NCBI RefSeq assembly: GCF_947500835.1
Contig: NZ_CANMTQ010000006.1
Span: forward strand, 62,001 to 126,000
Origin: an uncultured Halomonas sp.
Lineage (GTDB): Bacteria > Pseudomonadota > Gammaproteobacteria > Pseudomonadales > Halomonadaceae
DNA length: 64,000 nt
Direction: 5' to 3'
Below the pieces are notes generated by a model that had not been told where the DNA came from, did no database searches, and worked only from the letters and a program-made list of their open reading frames with translations. Position numbers and translations under genes: made by a program. This document shows positions 7,425 through 15,945 of the stretch, in pieces (position 1 is the stretch's first letter; the number at the start of each line of letters is the position of its first letter).

Positions 7425-8456
7425 TCAGAAAATGCCGAGATACCGGTGCAAGGGCGCTTCATCAGCGGTGATGAGAAAAGCCGGCTCACCGCCTGAGGCG
7501 TTGCTCAGGGTGATATCGCTGTAGCCCGGGGCGCTAAACGTATCTTTCTCGACCCAGGTGAGCGTTTCACCGCCATCAACCTGAAGAGCCCCCTCACCTT
7601 CCACCGCATGGAAAATGCACGCTGTCGTACGTTTGGGTAGGGTGGCGGTTTCCCCCGGACGCAGCATGATGGCGCCGAAGCCGATGCTCGGAAACAAGCT
7701 GGTGCCGGTCTCCGGGTTCACATAGTCGACGCGCAATAGGCCTTCGGCGTAATCCGCCGCCATTTCGGTGAGGCAAGCGCGGGTGTTGCTCCAGGGATAG
7801 CGGAGCATCGGGGCGTTGCTATTCACGCGCTCGAAATTCAGGCTTGGCAGAACACCGGCAGCACTGTAATCGGCAAAGGATTTATCGCGATTTTTCACAT
7901 CCTGCTGCGGCTCGCCCTCCATTGCCCAGGAACCTTCCAGGGAATAGATCAGTGGCAGGTCGAGCACATCCAACCATACGATGGGGCCTTCGCCCTCATG
8001 GTGGTGCTCATGCCATTTACCCGCTGGCGTCAGAATCAGATCGCCTCGCTCCATACGGCAGGGTTCGCTATCAACAGTGGTGTAAGCGCCTTCGCCCTCG
8101 ACAATAATGCGCACCGCATTGGGGGTATGGCGGTGGTTCGGCGCGGTTTCATTCGGCAGGATCAACTGCAGCCCCAAGTAAATACTCGGCGTGGCTTGCA
8201 TATTGCTCAGGCCATGGCCGGGATTGGCCAGCACCAGCACGCGACGCTCGGCTTTTTCCATCGGTGTCAGTTCACCAGCCTTGAGCAGCAGGGGGCGCAC
8301 CTGTTCGTAGCGCCAGTTGAGGGTCTGCGTATTACGGGTCGGAACACCCATGGGCAGCACCGCTCTCATGCTCGGCCATAGGGGCACAAGGTTCAGATCG
8401 GTAAGGTCGTCGCGGTATTCCTGGGGAAGATCGTCCAAAGTTCCTAGAGATTGCAT
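7425..8456 (-). CDS. Gentisate 1,2-dioxygenase
   Basis: A 343-residue bicupin iron(II) dioxygenase that opens gentisate (2,5-dihydroxybenzoate) to 3-maleylpyruvate. The N-terminal cupin has PNHRHTPNAVRIIVEGEGAY, where the two His bind iron, and PAGKWHEHHHEG. The second cupin near GFGAIMLRPGE is degenerate in ligands, as is common in the family. Length matches known gentisate dioxygenases (about 340-350). The ATG at 8456 has GGAG 9 bases upstream; the ATG three codons earlier (8465) directly abuts that GGAG and so is less likely. It is flanked by maleylpyruvate isomerase and fumarylpyruvate hydrolase, completing the pathway. Confidence 0.92.
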   Translation of the reverse strand: MQSLGTLDDLPQEYRDDLTDLNLVPLWPSMRAVLPMGVPTRNTQTLNWRYEQVRPLLLKAGELTPMEKAERRVLVLANPGHGLSNMQATPSIYLGLQLILPNETAPNHRHTPNAVRIIVEGEGAYTTVDSEPCRMERGDLILTPAGKWHEHHHEGEGPIVWLDVLDLPLIYSLEGSWAMEGEPQQDVKNRDKSFADYSAAGVLPSLNFERVNSNAPMLRYPWSNTRACLTEMAADYAEGLLRVDYVNPETGTSLFPSIGFGAIMLRPGETATLPKRTTACIFHAVEGEGALQVDGGETLTWVEKDTFSAPGYSDITLSNASGGEPAFLITADEAPLHRYLGIF

Positions 8457-8523
8457 GGTTGTCATCTCCGTCTTGGATGGCTGCCGCTGTCAATTCAACT
8501 GCGGCACTTGTCATTCGGTATTG

Positions 8524-9165
8524 TCAGCTGGTGAAATCCGGCTGATTCTCCGGCGCCGCCTGCTGAAAAGCCGGGTGTTTCAAGCAGTGTGAGTAAACCG
8601 CCATCACCCGCTTGTAGGGGCTCAGGTCGCAGCCAAAACGCGACGCATTGGCCGCCTGGGGCACCAGACAACAGTCCGCCAGCGTCGGCTCGTCGCCAAA
8701 GCAGTAGTTCCCGCTACCGTATCGCTCCAGTAATGCTTCCGCTGCGCTAAAGCCTTCGGCAATCCAGTGGGCATACCACTCTTTCTTTTGACTATCGTTG
8801 ACGCCCAGATTCTGCGTCAGGTAACCAAGCACTCTCAGGTTGTTGATCGGGTGCATGTCACAGGCGATCAGATTAGCGAACTCCAACACCCGCGCTTTTT
8901 CCAGAGGCTCCTGGGGAATCAGGCGGTGGCCTTCCTGGGTGTCATCCAGATATTGAATGATCGCCATGGACTGGCTCAAGGAGACATCATTCTCGTCAAC
9001 CAAGACCGGTACGCCCTTGGCGGGATTCACGTTCTGATAACCGGCGCGGCGCTGGTCGCCTGCACGCAGGTTGATGCCCCGATAGTCATAGCTGAGCCCC
9101 TTCAGCGCCATCGCGATGCGAACGCGGTAAGAGGTGGAGCTATTGAAGAAACTGTAAAGCTGCAT
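8524..9165 (-). CDS. maiA: Maleylpyruvate/maleylacetoacetate isomerase (zeta-class GST)
   Basis: A 213-residue zeta-class glutathione transferase. It begins MQLYSFFNSSTSYRVRIAMA with the SSTSYRVRI glutathione site, then NPAKGVPVLVDENDVSLSQSMAIIQYLD. The C-terminal helical domain includes FGDEPTLADCCLVPQAANA. In this setting the enzyme isomerises 3-maleylpyruvate to 3-fumarylpyruvate; homologues act on maleylacetoacetate. The ATG at 9165 is chosen because the fold begins there; the upstream frame to 9267 is not conserved-looking and would run into the divergent regulator. It is the first gene of the gentisate operon. Confidence 0.9.
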   Translation of the reverse strand: MQLYSFFNSSTSYRVRIAMALKGLSYDYRGINLRAGDQRRAGYQNVNPAKGVPVLVDENDVSLSQSMAIIQYLDDTQEGHRLIPQEPLEKARVLEFANLIACDMHPINNLRVLGYLTQNLGVNDSQKKEWYAHWIAEGFSAAEALLERYGSGNYCFGDEPTLADCCLVPQAANASRFGCDLSPYKRVMAVYSHCLKHPAFQQAAPENQPDFTS

Positions 9166-9233
9166 CTGGGTTACCTGTAGTGGTTTCACGACTGTGCAAA
9201 AATTATTGTCGATCCAACCCATCTGTACTAATG

Positions 9234-9245
9234 ATGTATAAACAT
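9234..9245. promoter_or_regulatory. Candidate LysR-type operator between maiA and its regulator
   Basis: ATGT-ATAA-ACAT is a short perfect dyad, and the surrounding TGATGTATAAACA fits T-N11-A, the LysR core pattern. It sits 21 bases before the regulator start and about 70 bases before maiA, in the divergent gap, where such regulators normally bind. The arms are only 4 bp, so chance occurrence is possible. Confidence 0.35.
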
Positions 9246-9265
9246 GAACCCATAACAGTTTTGGC

Positions 9266-10222
9266 ATGGCCCATATGGTGATCTGGACGCGTCACATACG
9301 CCTGAAACATCTGCCGCTGCTGATCACCCTCGGTGAAACCGGCAGCCTGAGCGAAGCGGCGCGGCGCAATTACACCAGCCAGCCCGCTTTGTCGCGTTGG
9401 CTAAAGGAGCTTGAAGCGGACGTGGGGGGTGAGCTTTTCGAGCGACATGCCCGGGGGTTGCAGCCCACGGCACTGGGCCAGGTGCTGATTGGCCATGCCC
9501 GTCGGATTCAGACAGAGGTTGAGCGCACGCAGCAAAATATCGAAGCGGTTCATGAGGGCGCCGCCGAGAGTGTCGCCATAGGCACCTCACCCGTTTCTGC
9601 TTCCAGCTTTGTGCCGACGGCTATCGTCCGTTTCCTGCAGCTTCATCCCCGCTCAAAAGTGCAGGTGCAGGAAAACACCATGAATACGCTACTGGGCAAA
9701 CTGAAAATTGGCGAGCTGGATGTGGTGGTTGGCCGGCTGGACAACTATCGGCCTTCACAGAAGTTTCGCAGCGAGCTGCTCTACAACGAGCGAATTCAGG
9801 TTGTCTCGCGTCCCAGTCACCCGCTGACTCAGCGCCGCAGGGTCTGTTGGGATGATCTGTACGAATATGACTGGATCGTCTGGCCTGAGGGTACGCCCAT
9901 CCGCACCAAGCTTGACTCGGCGCTGACCCGTACTGGCTGCAAGCCACTCAACTACCGGGTGGAGTCCACCTCTTTGCTGAGCAATTTGTGGCTGCTGCAA
10001 AATACGGATATGGTCTCGATTGCTTCCGAACGGGTGGCTAGCCATTTCAGCGATCTAGGCCTTATGACGACGCTGGATATCGATATCGGCAGCGATGACG
10101 GCTCTGTGGGTATGTGCTGGCGGGAAGATGCGCAGGATGAGGCCACCATTGTGGATCTGCTCAACTGCTTCAGGGAGTCCGTTCGATTCATCTCAGCGTT
10201 CCGTTCACATAAAGCAGATTAG
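9266..10222 (+). CDS. LysR-type regulator of the gentisate operon
   Basis: A 318-residue LysR transcription factor. The winged helix-turn-helix lies in residues 15-75 (LKHLPLLITLGETGSLSEAA, then SQPALSRWLKELE). The effector-binding periplasmic-binding-protein-like domain starts near residue 95. It is transcribed away from maiA across a gap of about 100 bases, the standard layout for control of the adjacent operon. The likely effector is gentisate or a ring-cleavage product; that is inferred. A second ATG at 9275 (MVIWTRHI) is an alternative start; neither has a strong ribosome site. Confidence 0.88.
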   Translation: MAHMVIWTRHIRLKHLPLLITLGETGSLSEAARRNYTSQPALSRWLKELEADVGGELFERHARGLQPTALGQVLIGHARRIQTEVERTQQNIEAVHEGAAESVAIGTSPVSASSFVPTAIVRFLQLHPRSKVQVQENTMNTLLGKLKIGELDVVVGRLDNYRPSQKFRSELLYNERIQVVSRPSHPLTQRRRVCWDDLYEYDWIVWPEGTPIRTKLDSALTRTGCKPLNYRVESTSLLSNLWLLQNTDMVSIASERVASHFSDLGLMTTLDIDIGSDDGSVGMCWREDAQDEATIVDLLNCFRESVRFISAFRSHKAD

Positions 10223-10300
10223 ATCGTCCTACGTCATCACGCAGACACCCGTCGGGCGATCGGAACTGCCCCCTGCTCGCTGACAATATCATCCAGAAAG

Positions 10301-10328
10301 CGGTCCGCAGCGACGCGGCTGCGGACCG
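10301..10328. terminator. Stem-loop between convergent lysR and MBL genes
   Basis: CGGTCCGCAGC (10301-10311) pairs perfectly with GCTGCGGACCG (10318-10328) around a 6-base loop. It lies 25 bases past the MBL-hydrolase stop (minus strand; followed there by CTTTCTGG) and 79 bases past the LysR stop on the plus strand. It is likely a shared terminator, although neither side has a long U tract. Confidence 0.5.
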
Positions 10329-10352
10329 AAACGTCAGCGCAATGGCCGAGGC

Positions 10353-11312
10353 TTACCACAGACCGCGGCGGTGGTTGTCCACCCAGCGGAACATGCCGCG
10401 AATGTTGTGGACGCGCATATACTCATAGCCGAACCAGTCGTCCTTGTGCTCGTTGCCCGCCGTGACGTTGCGCCACAGCTGGTCCCAGGGCATTCCCTCG
10501 CGATGGAGTTCGAGCACCTGTTCGTGCAGCTCGGTCATGTAGTCCCGCAGCGCGACCTGGTCCTCGGCGGTCGCCGGGGAGTAATGACCGACGTCGATCA
10601 CGTCTGGATTCTTGTCGATCACCCAGTCCAGCGTTTCGATCCAGCCCGGATAGTAGAAGTCCAGGAAGTCCATGTAGGGGAAGGTCTCGGACTGACACAC
10701 ATCCGTGCATTGCATGGCGCTCAACTCGGGAATCCAGACCTGGACCATGCTGTTGGAGTGGTTGCCCGCCGGCTCGTGGTGAAGCAATACTTCGTAGTCG
10801 CCAAAGGTGACGGTCATCTCCTCGTCGAAGGTGATATCCGGCTCGGCCACGGGCATCTTCTCGCCGATGATTGGCTCGAGAGCGTTGCGCTGGGCGATGA
10901 TCTCCGCGCCAGCTTCCTGATACACGCTCGAGCCCGCGAGGTGGTCGAAATGCGCGTGGGTCAGAATGGCCAGGGTGATCTCCTTGTCGAAGCGCTCCCT
11001 GATTTCGTCACGCAGCCACTCCGCCGCACAGCGGTTGCCCGCATCGATGACCAGAGCGCCTTCGTCCTGAATCAGGACCAGCCCGGAGTGGGTCGCCGGG
11101 AAGGTGTTGTTGGTGTGGCGATACAGGTTTTCCTTGCCTTCGATCGGCACAAGGCTGCGCTCGACATCGCATTGATCGGCCCAGGGGTCGGGCGCGATCT
11201 CGCGACCTTCGAACATCGACTCGTCGACGGTTTCACCGGTGTGGGTGAACGCCACGGCCGGGCTCGTGGCCGCCAGCAGCAGCGCGGTGGCTAGAGTGCT
11301 TCTGTTCAGCAT
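10353..11312 (-). CDS. Exported metallo-beta-lactamase-fold hydrolase
   Basis: A 319-residue MBL-fold protein with a Sec signal peptide (STLATALLLAATSPAVA, cut near residue 21). The full dinuclear zinc set is visible: HAHFDH at residues 119-124, His in AGNHSNS near 185, Asp in CTDVC near 204 and His in VGHYSP near 243. It should therefore be an active hydrolase in the periplasm. Its start lies 4 bases after the stop of the Tat-exported FMN oxidase on the same strand, a tight pair. The substrate is unknown; thioester, lactone or beta-lactam-like bonds are all possible for the fold. No close family member was recognised. Confidence 0.82.
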   Translation of the reverse strand: MLNRSTLATALLLAATSPAVAFTHTGETVDESMFEGREIAPDPWADQCDVERSLVPIEGKENLYRHTNNTFPATHSGLVLIQDEGALVIDAGNRCAAEWLRDEIRERFDKEITLAILTHAHFDHLAGSSVYQEAGAEIIAQRNALEPIIGEKMPVAEPDITFDEEMTVTFGDYEVLLHHEPAGNHSNSMVQVWIPELSAMQCTDVCQSETFPYMDFLDFYYPGWIETLDWVIDKNPDVIDVGHYSPATAEDQVALRDYMTELHEQVLELHREGMPWDQLWRNVTAGNEHKDDWFGYEYMRVHNIRGMFRWVDNHRRGLW

Positions 11313-11315
11313 GAT

Positions 11316-12578
11316 TCAGTTCTCCTGCATTTCGGCGCTGGCGCCGGTCACGGAGATGTAGGACGCATCGAGGTCGGCCACCGACCGGGCACCGGTCAGC
11401 AGCAAATCCGTGCGCAGCTCGTTAGCCAGCGTTTCAAGCACTGATTGCACGCCCTTGGCGCCGCCGACGCCCAGGCCGTACATCACCGGGCGCCCGACGG
11501 CGACACAGGTTGCCCCCATGGACAGCGCGCGGATCACATCGATGCCGCGACGGATGCCGCTGTCCATGATGACCGGTACGCGGCCGTCAACGGCCTTGGC
11601 GACCAGCGGCAGCGCGCTGATTGCGCCCGGCACACCGTCGATCTGGCGTCCGCCATGGTTCGAAACCTGAATCGCGTCCGCGCCGGCGGCGATGATGGGA
11701 TCGACGTCTTCGCCACGCAGGATGCCCTTGACGATCACCGGCAGGCCGGTCTCGTCCTTGATCATCTTGATGTCGTCCGGCGTCAAATCGACCTTCTGAG
11801 CCAGGAAGTCGCCGGTGCCGCCGAAGGCGGGATCGTGGTTGCCGAAGGTCATGTCCGGTCGGAACGGCATGCCCATCGCGCGGAACTCATCCGGGGTCCC
11901 TGGCCCTAGTGCGTCGGCGGTCAGCAAGATGGCGGAATAGCCTGCCTTTTTCGCGCGCCGGAGCAGCGACTTGGTGACGTTCACATCCTGGTTGAAGTAA
12001 AGCTGGAACCATTTCGGGCCTGTAGTAGCTTCCGCGATCTCCTCTAGCGTCTTGTTCGAGGCGCCGGAGGAGCAATAGAGCGCACCCGCCATGCCCGTGC
12101 CCCTGGCGGTGGCGACTTCGCCTTCCTCATGGACCATACGATGGGCGCCCATCGGGGCGACAAAGAACGGGAAGGGCAACTTCTGGCCCAGGATCTCGAC
12201 AGAGAGATCGAGATCCTGGGGGCTGACGCCGGTCAGCCGGTGGGTCATGAGGCGGAAGTCTTCCATTGCGCGGCGGTTTTCGCGCAGGGTCCATTCATCC
12301 CCCTTGGCGCCGCTGACGAAAACATAGCCTGCCTTGGGGACGGCTGCCTCGAAGTCGTCTTTCAGCCTCGGCAGGCTGATGACATCGAGTTCCTTGTTGG
12401 CCGTCGAGGCGTCATAGCCAGAAGCAGCGGATGCAGACGCCTGGGACGCGGCGGCAGCCCCTGATCCCGAGGAAGAGGAGGAAGTAGAGGAAGAGTTCTG
12501 CGCCAAGGCGGCACCAGCGAAGGGCATCGCGCCGACGGCGGTGGCGGCATAGCCTAGAAAATTTCTGCGAGTCGTCAT
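11316..12578 (-). CDS. Tat-exported FMN-dependent alpha-hydroxyacid oxidase/dehydrogenase
   Basis: A 420-residue member of the lactate oxidase / glycolate oxidase family. It begins with a twin-arginine signal (MTTRRNFLGYAATAVGAMPF, ending AALA), then a Ser/Ala-rich linker from about residue 28 to 60, which is unusual because the family is normally cytosolic or membrane-attached. The FMN barrel follows: FPFFVAPMGAHR, WFQLYFNQD, ILLTADA, VKGILRGEDV, the catalytic SNHGGRQIDG with His and Arg, and IMDSGIRRG. It should oxidise an alpha-hydroxyacid in the periplasm. The ATG at 12578 (GGAA 7 bases upstream) starts the Tat motif; an ATG at 12590 adds four residues. It is paired with the MBL hydrolase downstream. 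Confidence 0.85.
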   Translation of the reverse strand: MTTRRNFLGYAATAVGAMPFAGAALAQNSSSTSSSSSGSGAAAASQASASAASGYDASTANKELDVISLPRLKDDFEAAVPKAGYVFVSGAKGDEWTLRENRRAMEDFRLMTHRLTGVSPQDLDLSVEILGQKLPFPFFVAPMGAHRMVHEEGEVATARGTGMAGALYCSSGASNKTLEEIAEATTGPKWFQLYFNQDVNVTKSLLRRAKKAGYSAILLTADALGPGTPDEFRAMGMPFRPDMTFGNHDPAFGGTGDFLAQKVDLTPDDIKMIKDETGLPVIVKGILRGEDVDPIIAAGADAIQVSNHGGRQIDGVPGAISALPLVAKAVDGRVPVIMDSGIRRGIDVIRALSMGATCVAVGRPVMYGLGVGGAKGVQSVLETLANELRTDLLLTGARSVADLDASYISVTGASAEMQEN

Positions 12579-12741
12579 GTCAGTTTCCATAGGTCTAAGG
12601 TTTTTTTTGGTGCGTTATTGCTCTCTTTACGATAGCGGCCGAAGCCGTACGTCGCGCGATGAGCGTTATAAAATTACGCCATCACCCCTACCGGCGGTGG
12701 CGTTCCGCCACGGCAACGATGCTGGCGCATCCCTGAGGATC

Positions 12742-15700
12742 TCATTCGCCAGGCGCGGCTTTTGGGTCTGCCGCTCGCGGCTCTTTATCTTTTCCATTGT
12801 TGTATTTGCGGCGCCAGCTCAGCACCGAGACCGTCAGCGCGGGCAAGAACGTCAGTGTGACCGTGGTCGCCCCCAGCAGACCGAACAACACGATGGCCCC
12901 CACCCCCCGATACAGCTCCGTGCCTTCGCCGGGCAGGAACACCAGCGGCGACAGGCCGCAGATGGTGGTCAATGTGGTCATGGCAATGGGTCGCAGGCGG
13001 GTTGCCACCGCGCCGAGCACCGCATCCACCACCGAGGCGCCTTGGGTACGCAGATTCTGGCGCGCCTGTTCCACCACCAGGATCGGGTTGTTGACCACGG
13101 TGCCCATCAGAATCAGAAAGCCCAACATGGTGATCATGTCAAAGGGCTGACTGAGGGGGCGCAGGCCAATCATCGGCAAGAGCCCCCCGATCAGATTCAT
13201 CAGCGCCAGACCCACGATGCCCCCGGCAATCCCCAATGGAATCGCGGTCAGTATCAGCAGGGGAAAGCCCCAGTGGGAAAAGATCGCCACCAGCAGTAAA
13301 TAAACAATCACCAGCGCAATCAAGAAGTTACCCGCGAGCGCATCCCGGGTGGCGTTGAGCTGATCGCTGGCGCCGGAGATTTCGATGGCCACATCCGTGG
13401 GCACCTCGCCGCTATCACGCATGGCGGCCAGCAGTTCGGTGTTGACCCGCTCGACGCCGGCCTCGAGCGGTACATCGTCAGGCGGAATCACGTTGAGGGT
13501 CACGGTCCTGCGACCGTCGAGGCGGCGCACGACGCTGGTATCGACGGTTTCCTCGATGGTGGCCAGGCTGGACAGCGGCAGCGTCGCCCCTTGCGGTGTA
13601 TGCACCATGGCGTCCGGCAACACCTGCAGGCCCGGATTCGGGCCTTTGTTGCCGTACAGATAGATGTCGATTTTCTCGTCGTCGAGGAAGAAGTCGTCCA
13701 CGTAGGCGCCTTCCGTCAGCGACGCCACGGTAAAGCCGATCGCTTCGGTATCCAGCCCCAGCTCGGCGGCCCGGTCCCAGTCCGGGCGCACCTGGATCAG
13801 CGGCTGTGCCAGGGACAGGGTTGCCGGTTGCGTCTGGATGCGCGGGTTGTCGAATATCGTCTGGGCTCGCTGGTAGACGCGGTTGGCGACGCGATAGATG
13901 GACACCAGATCAGGCCCGGATATGTCCAGGTTGATGCTGCGGGTCCCCCCATCGTTGCTGGAGATGATCGAGCCCTTGGCGGCAAAGGCGCGCATGCCGG
14001 GGAACTGCTGGTAAAGCTCGGTGAGCTCTGTCATCAACGCCTCGATATGATTGGGATCGAGGGTTTGCGCGATGATGCGCATGTCCGTGGGATTGACCTG
14101 GGTGTACATGAAGGCCAGCGGTGGAATCGAGGTCTCCCCCGCCTCATAGGGCGCCGGATCGGCGTTCACCTGGGGCAGCAAATGCGCTTCCACCTGCTGG
14201 GCAATGCGATCCATTTCCTCGAGGTTGTAGCCGGGCGGGGCGTTCATGGAGGCAAAGGTCTTGGGTTCCTCCCCTTCAGGCAGGTATTCCGCCGGCGGGG
14301 TCAGCACCACAATGATCAAGGCGCTCACGGCGACGGTGCCCAGAATCACCACGCCACGCCGCAGCGGACCGGCCACCAGCCAGCGCACCGCCGACACCAT
14401 GGCGCTGGCCCAGCCCCCGGCGACCACATTGCCGTATTCATCCGTCGCGGATTGACCGCCTCCGAAGTCCAGCCGCGCACTAAGGGTGGGAATGAGGGTG
14501 ACCGCCACCAGCATCGAGGCGAAGATGGCGGCGGAGATGGCGATTGCCACGTCCGAATACAGCTGGCCGGCCTCTTCTTCGATGAACAGAATGGGCAGGA
14601 ATACCAGCATGGTGGTCATGGTCGAGGCAAGCACTGCCGGCCAGACTTCCTGAACCCCTTTCAGCGCGGACGCGAACCGGTCCAGGCCCAGGCGGCGGTG
14701 CCGCTCGATATTTTCCAGCACGACGATACTGTTATCGACGGTCATGCCGAGCGCAAACGCGACCCCCGCCAGGGAGATCACGTTGATGGTACGGCCGGTG
14801 AGCATCAGGCCCATGAAGGCGGCGATGGCGCACAGCGGCACGCCGACCACCCCGGTAAAGGTCGCGCGGCCGGAACGCAGGAACAGATACATCACCAGGG
14901 TGGCAAAGACGGCGCCGATTCCCAGGTTGGTCCAGACATTGGCCACCGAGGCTTCGACGTAGCGCACATCATCGTTGGTGAGGGTAAGCCGCATCCCTTC
15001 CGGTTCCAGCACTTCCTCATTGATGCGTTTCACTTCGTCCAGCATGGCATGCTTGATATCGATGACGTTAGAGCCGGCTTCCCGGCGCACCCGCATCATC
15101 AGCACGCGCTGGCCGTTGACATAGGACAGCTCACGCATGCGGGACTGCCCTTGGCGCACCGCAGCTACCTCCGACAGCCTCACCACGCTGTCGCCGTTGC
15201 GGGAAACCACCAGCTGGCGCAGTTCGTCCAGATCACGGAACCGGCCTTCGGTTCGCAGCAGGTAGCGACGCTTGCCGGCGTCCACCTCCCCGCCGGAAAC
15301 GTCCTGATTGCGGCGGGTGATGGCGTCACGCAGATCGAGCAGGCTCAGGCCCCGCTGGGCCAGCTTCGCTTCATCCACGATGATCTGCATCTGCCGGTCG
15401 GCGCCACCGCCCACCGTCACTTCCGAGACGCCGGGCACGCTCTCCATCCGAGGCCTGACGCGATCCTCCACGAAGTCGCGCATCAGATCGATATTCAGCT
15501 CATCCGGATTATCCGGCAGGGTGGTGATGCGAAAGCCCATGAAGGCGTTGGAAGAAAAAGAGGCGGCCACGATGCGCGGCTCATCGACATTATTGGGGTA
15601 GCTTGGCACCTGACTGAGGGCGTTGTTCACCTGGATCAGGGTTTCGGTGATATCGACACCGAAGGGAAACTCCAGCTCGATTTCGGCAACGCCGCTGGTC

Positions 15701-15945
15701 GCCGTCGAGGTCAGCTCGCTGAGGTTGGGCACGTTGCGCAAAAAGCGCTCCTGCTCGATCAGTATTTCCTTCTCGATGTCCTGGGGGGTGGCGCCCGCCC
15801 AGGTGGTTTCCACCGTGACCGTGCGGGTTTCCAGATCCGGAATCATCTGAATGGGAATGCGAAGTGCCGCGGCCGCTCCAAGAATCGTGAGGATCAGGGT
15901 GACGACCGTAACTAAAGTGCCATGACGAATGATCCCGGCAAACAT
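12742..15945 (-). CDS. RND efflux pump, inner-membrane permease (HAE1/AcrB type)
   Basis: A 1067-residue RND permease with two repeats of six helices and large periplasmic loops. GTLVTVVTLILTILGAAAAL is the first helix. Helix 4 carries FALGMTVDNSIVVLENIERH, with the proton-relay Asp followed by Asn as is common in this branch. Helix 10 has MLGFLILMGTVVNNPILVVE. It should export hydrophobic compounds by proton antiport. The start codon overlaps the adaptor stop (TGATG at 15943-15947), so the two are translationally coupled. No outer-membrane channel gene lies beside them; a TolC-like partner encoded elsewhere is assumed. Substrates are unknown. Confidence 0.92.
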   Translation of the reverse strand: MFAGIIRHGTLVTVVTLILTILGAAAALRIPIQMIPDLETRTVTVETTWAGATPQDIEKEILIEQERFLRNVPNLSELTSTATSGVAEIELEFPFGVDITETLIQVNNALSQVPSYPNNVDEPRIVAASFSSNAFMGFRITTLPDNPDELNIDLMRDFVEDRVRPRMESVPGVSEVTVGGGADRQMQIIVDEAKLAQRGLSLLDLRDAITRRNQDVSGGEVDAGKRRYLLRTEGRFRDLDELRQLVVSRNGDSVVRLSEVAAVRQGQSRMRELSYVNGQRVLMMRVRREAGSNVIDIKHAMLDEVKRINEEVLEPEGMRLTLTNDDVRYVEASVANVWTNLGIGAVFATLVMYLFLRSGRATFTGVVGVPLCAIAAFMGLMLTGRTINVISLAGVAFALGMTVDNSIVVLENIERHRRLGLDRFASALKGVQEVWPAVLASTMTTMLVFLPILFIEEEAGQLYSDVAIAISAAIFASMLVAVTLIPTLSARLDFGGGQSATDEYGNVVAGGWASAMVSAVRWLVAGPLRRGVVILGTVAVSALIIVVLTPPAEYLPEGEEPKTFASMNAPPGYNLEEMDRIAQQVEAHLLPQVNADPAPYEAGETSIPPLAFMYTQVNPTDMRIIAQTLDPNHIEALMTELTELYQQFPGMRAFAAKGSIISSNDGGTRSINLDISGPDLVSIYRVANRVYQRAQTIFDNPRIQTQPATLSLAQPLIQVRPDWDRAAELGLDTEAIGFTVASLTEGAYVDDFFLDDEKIDIYLYGNKGPNPGLQVLPDAMVHTPQGATLPLSSLATIEETVDTSVVRRLDGRRTVTLNVIPPDDVPLEAGVERVNTELLAAMRDSGEVPTDVAIEISGASDQLNATRDALAGNFLIALVIVYLLLVAIFSHWGFPLLILTAIPLGIAGGIVGLALMNLIGGLLPMIGLRPLSQPFDMITMLGFLILMGTVVNNPILVVEQARQNLRTQGASVVDAVLGAVATRLRPIAMTTLTTICGLSPLVFLPGEGTELYRGVGAIVLFGLLGATTVTLTFLPALTVSVLSWRRKYNNGKDKEPRAADPKAAPGE

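Noticed and set aside
12697..12711. Hairpin GTGGCG-TTC-CGCCAC as a terminator of the RND operon
   Set aside because: Short stem and no U tract on the minus strand; not strong enough to call.
13591..15915. 774-codon open frame on the plus strand opposite the RND permease
   Set aside because: It mirrors the RND gene in antisense; high GC content keeps such frames open. It is His/Gln/Gly-rich with no family motif, and the minus-strand frame has full RND signatures.
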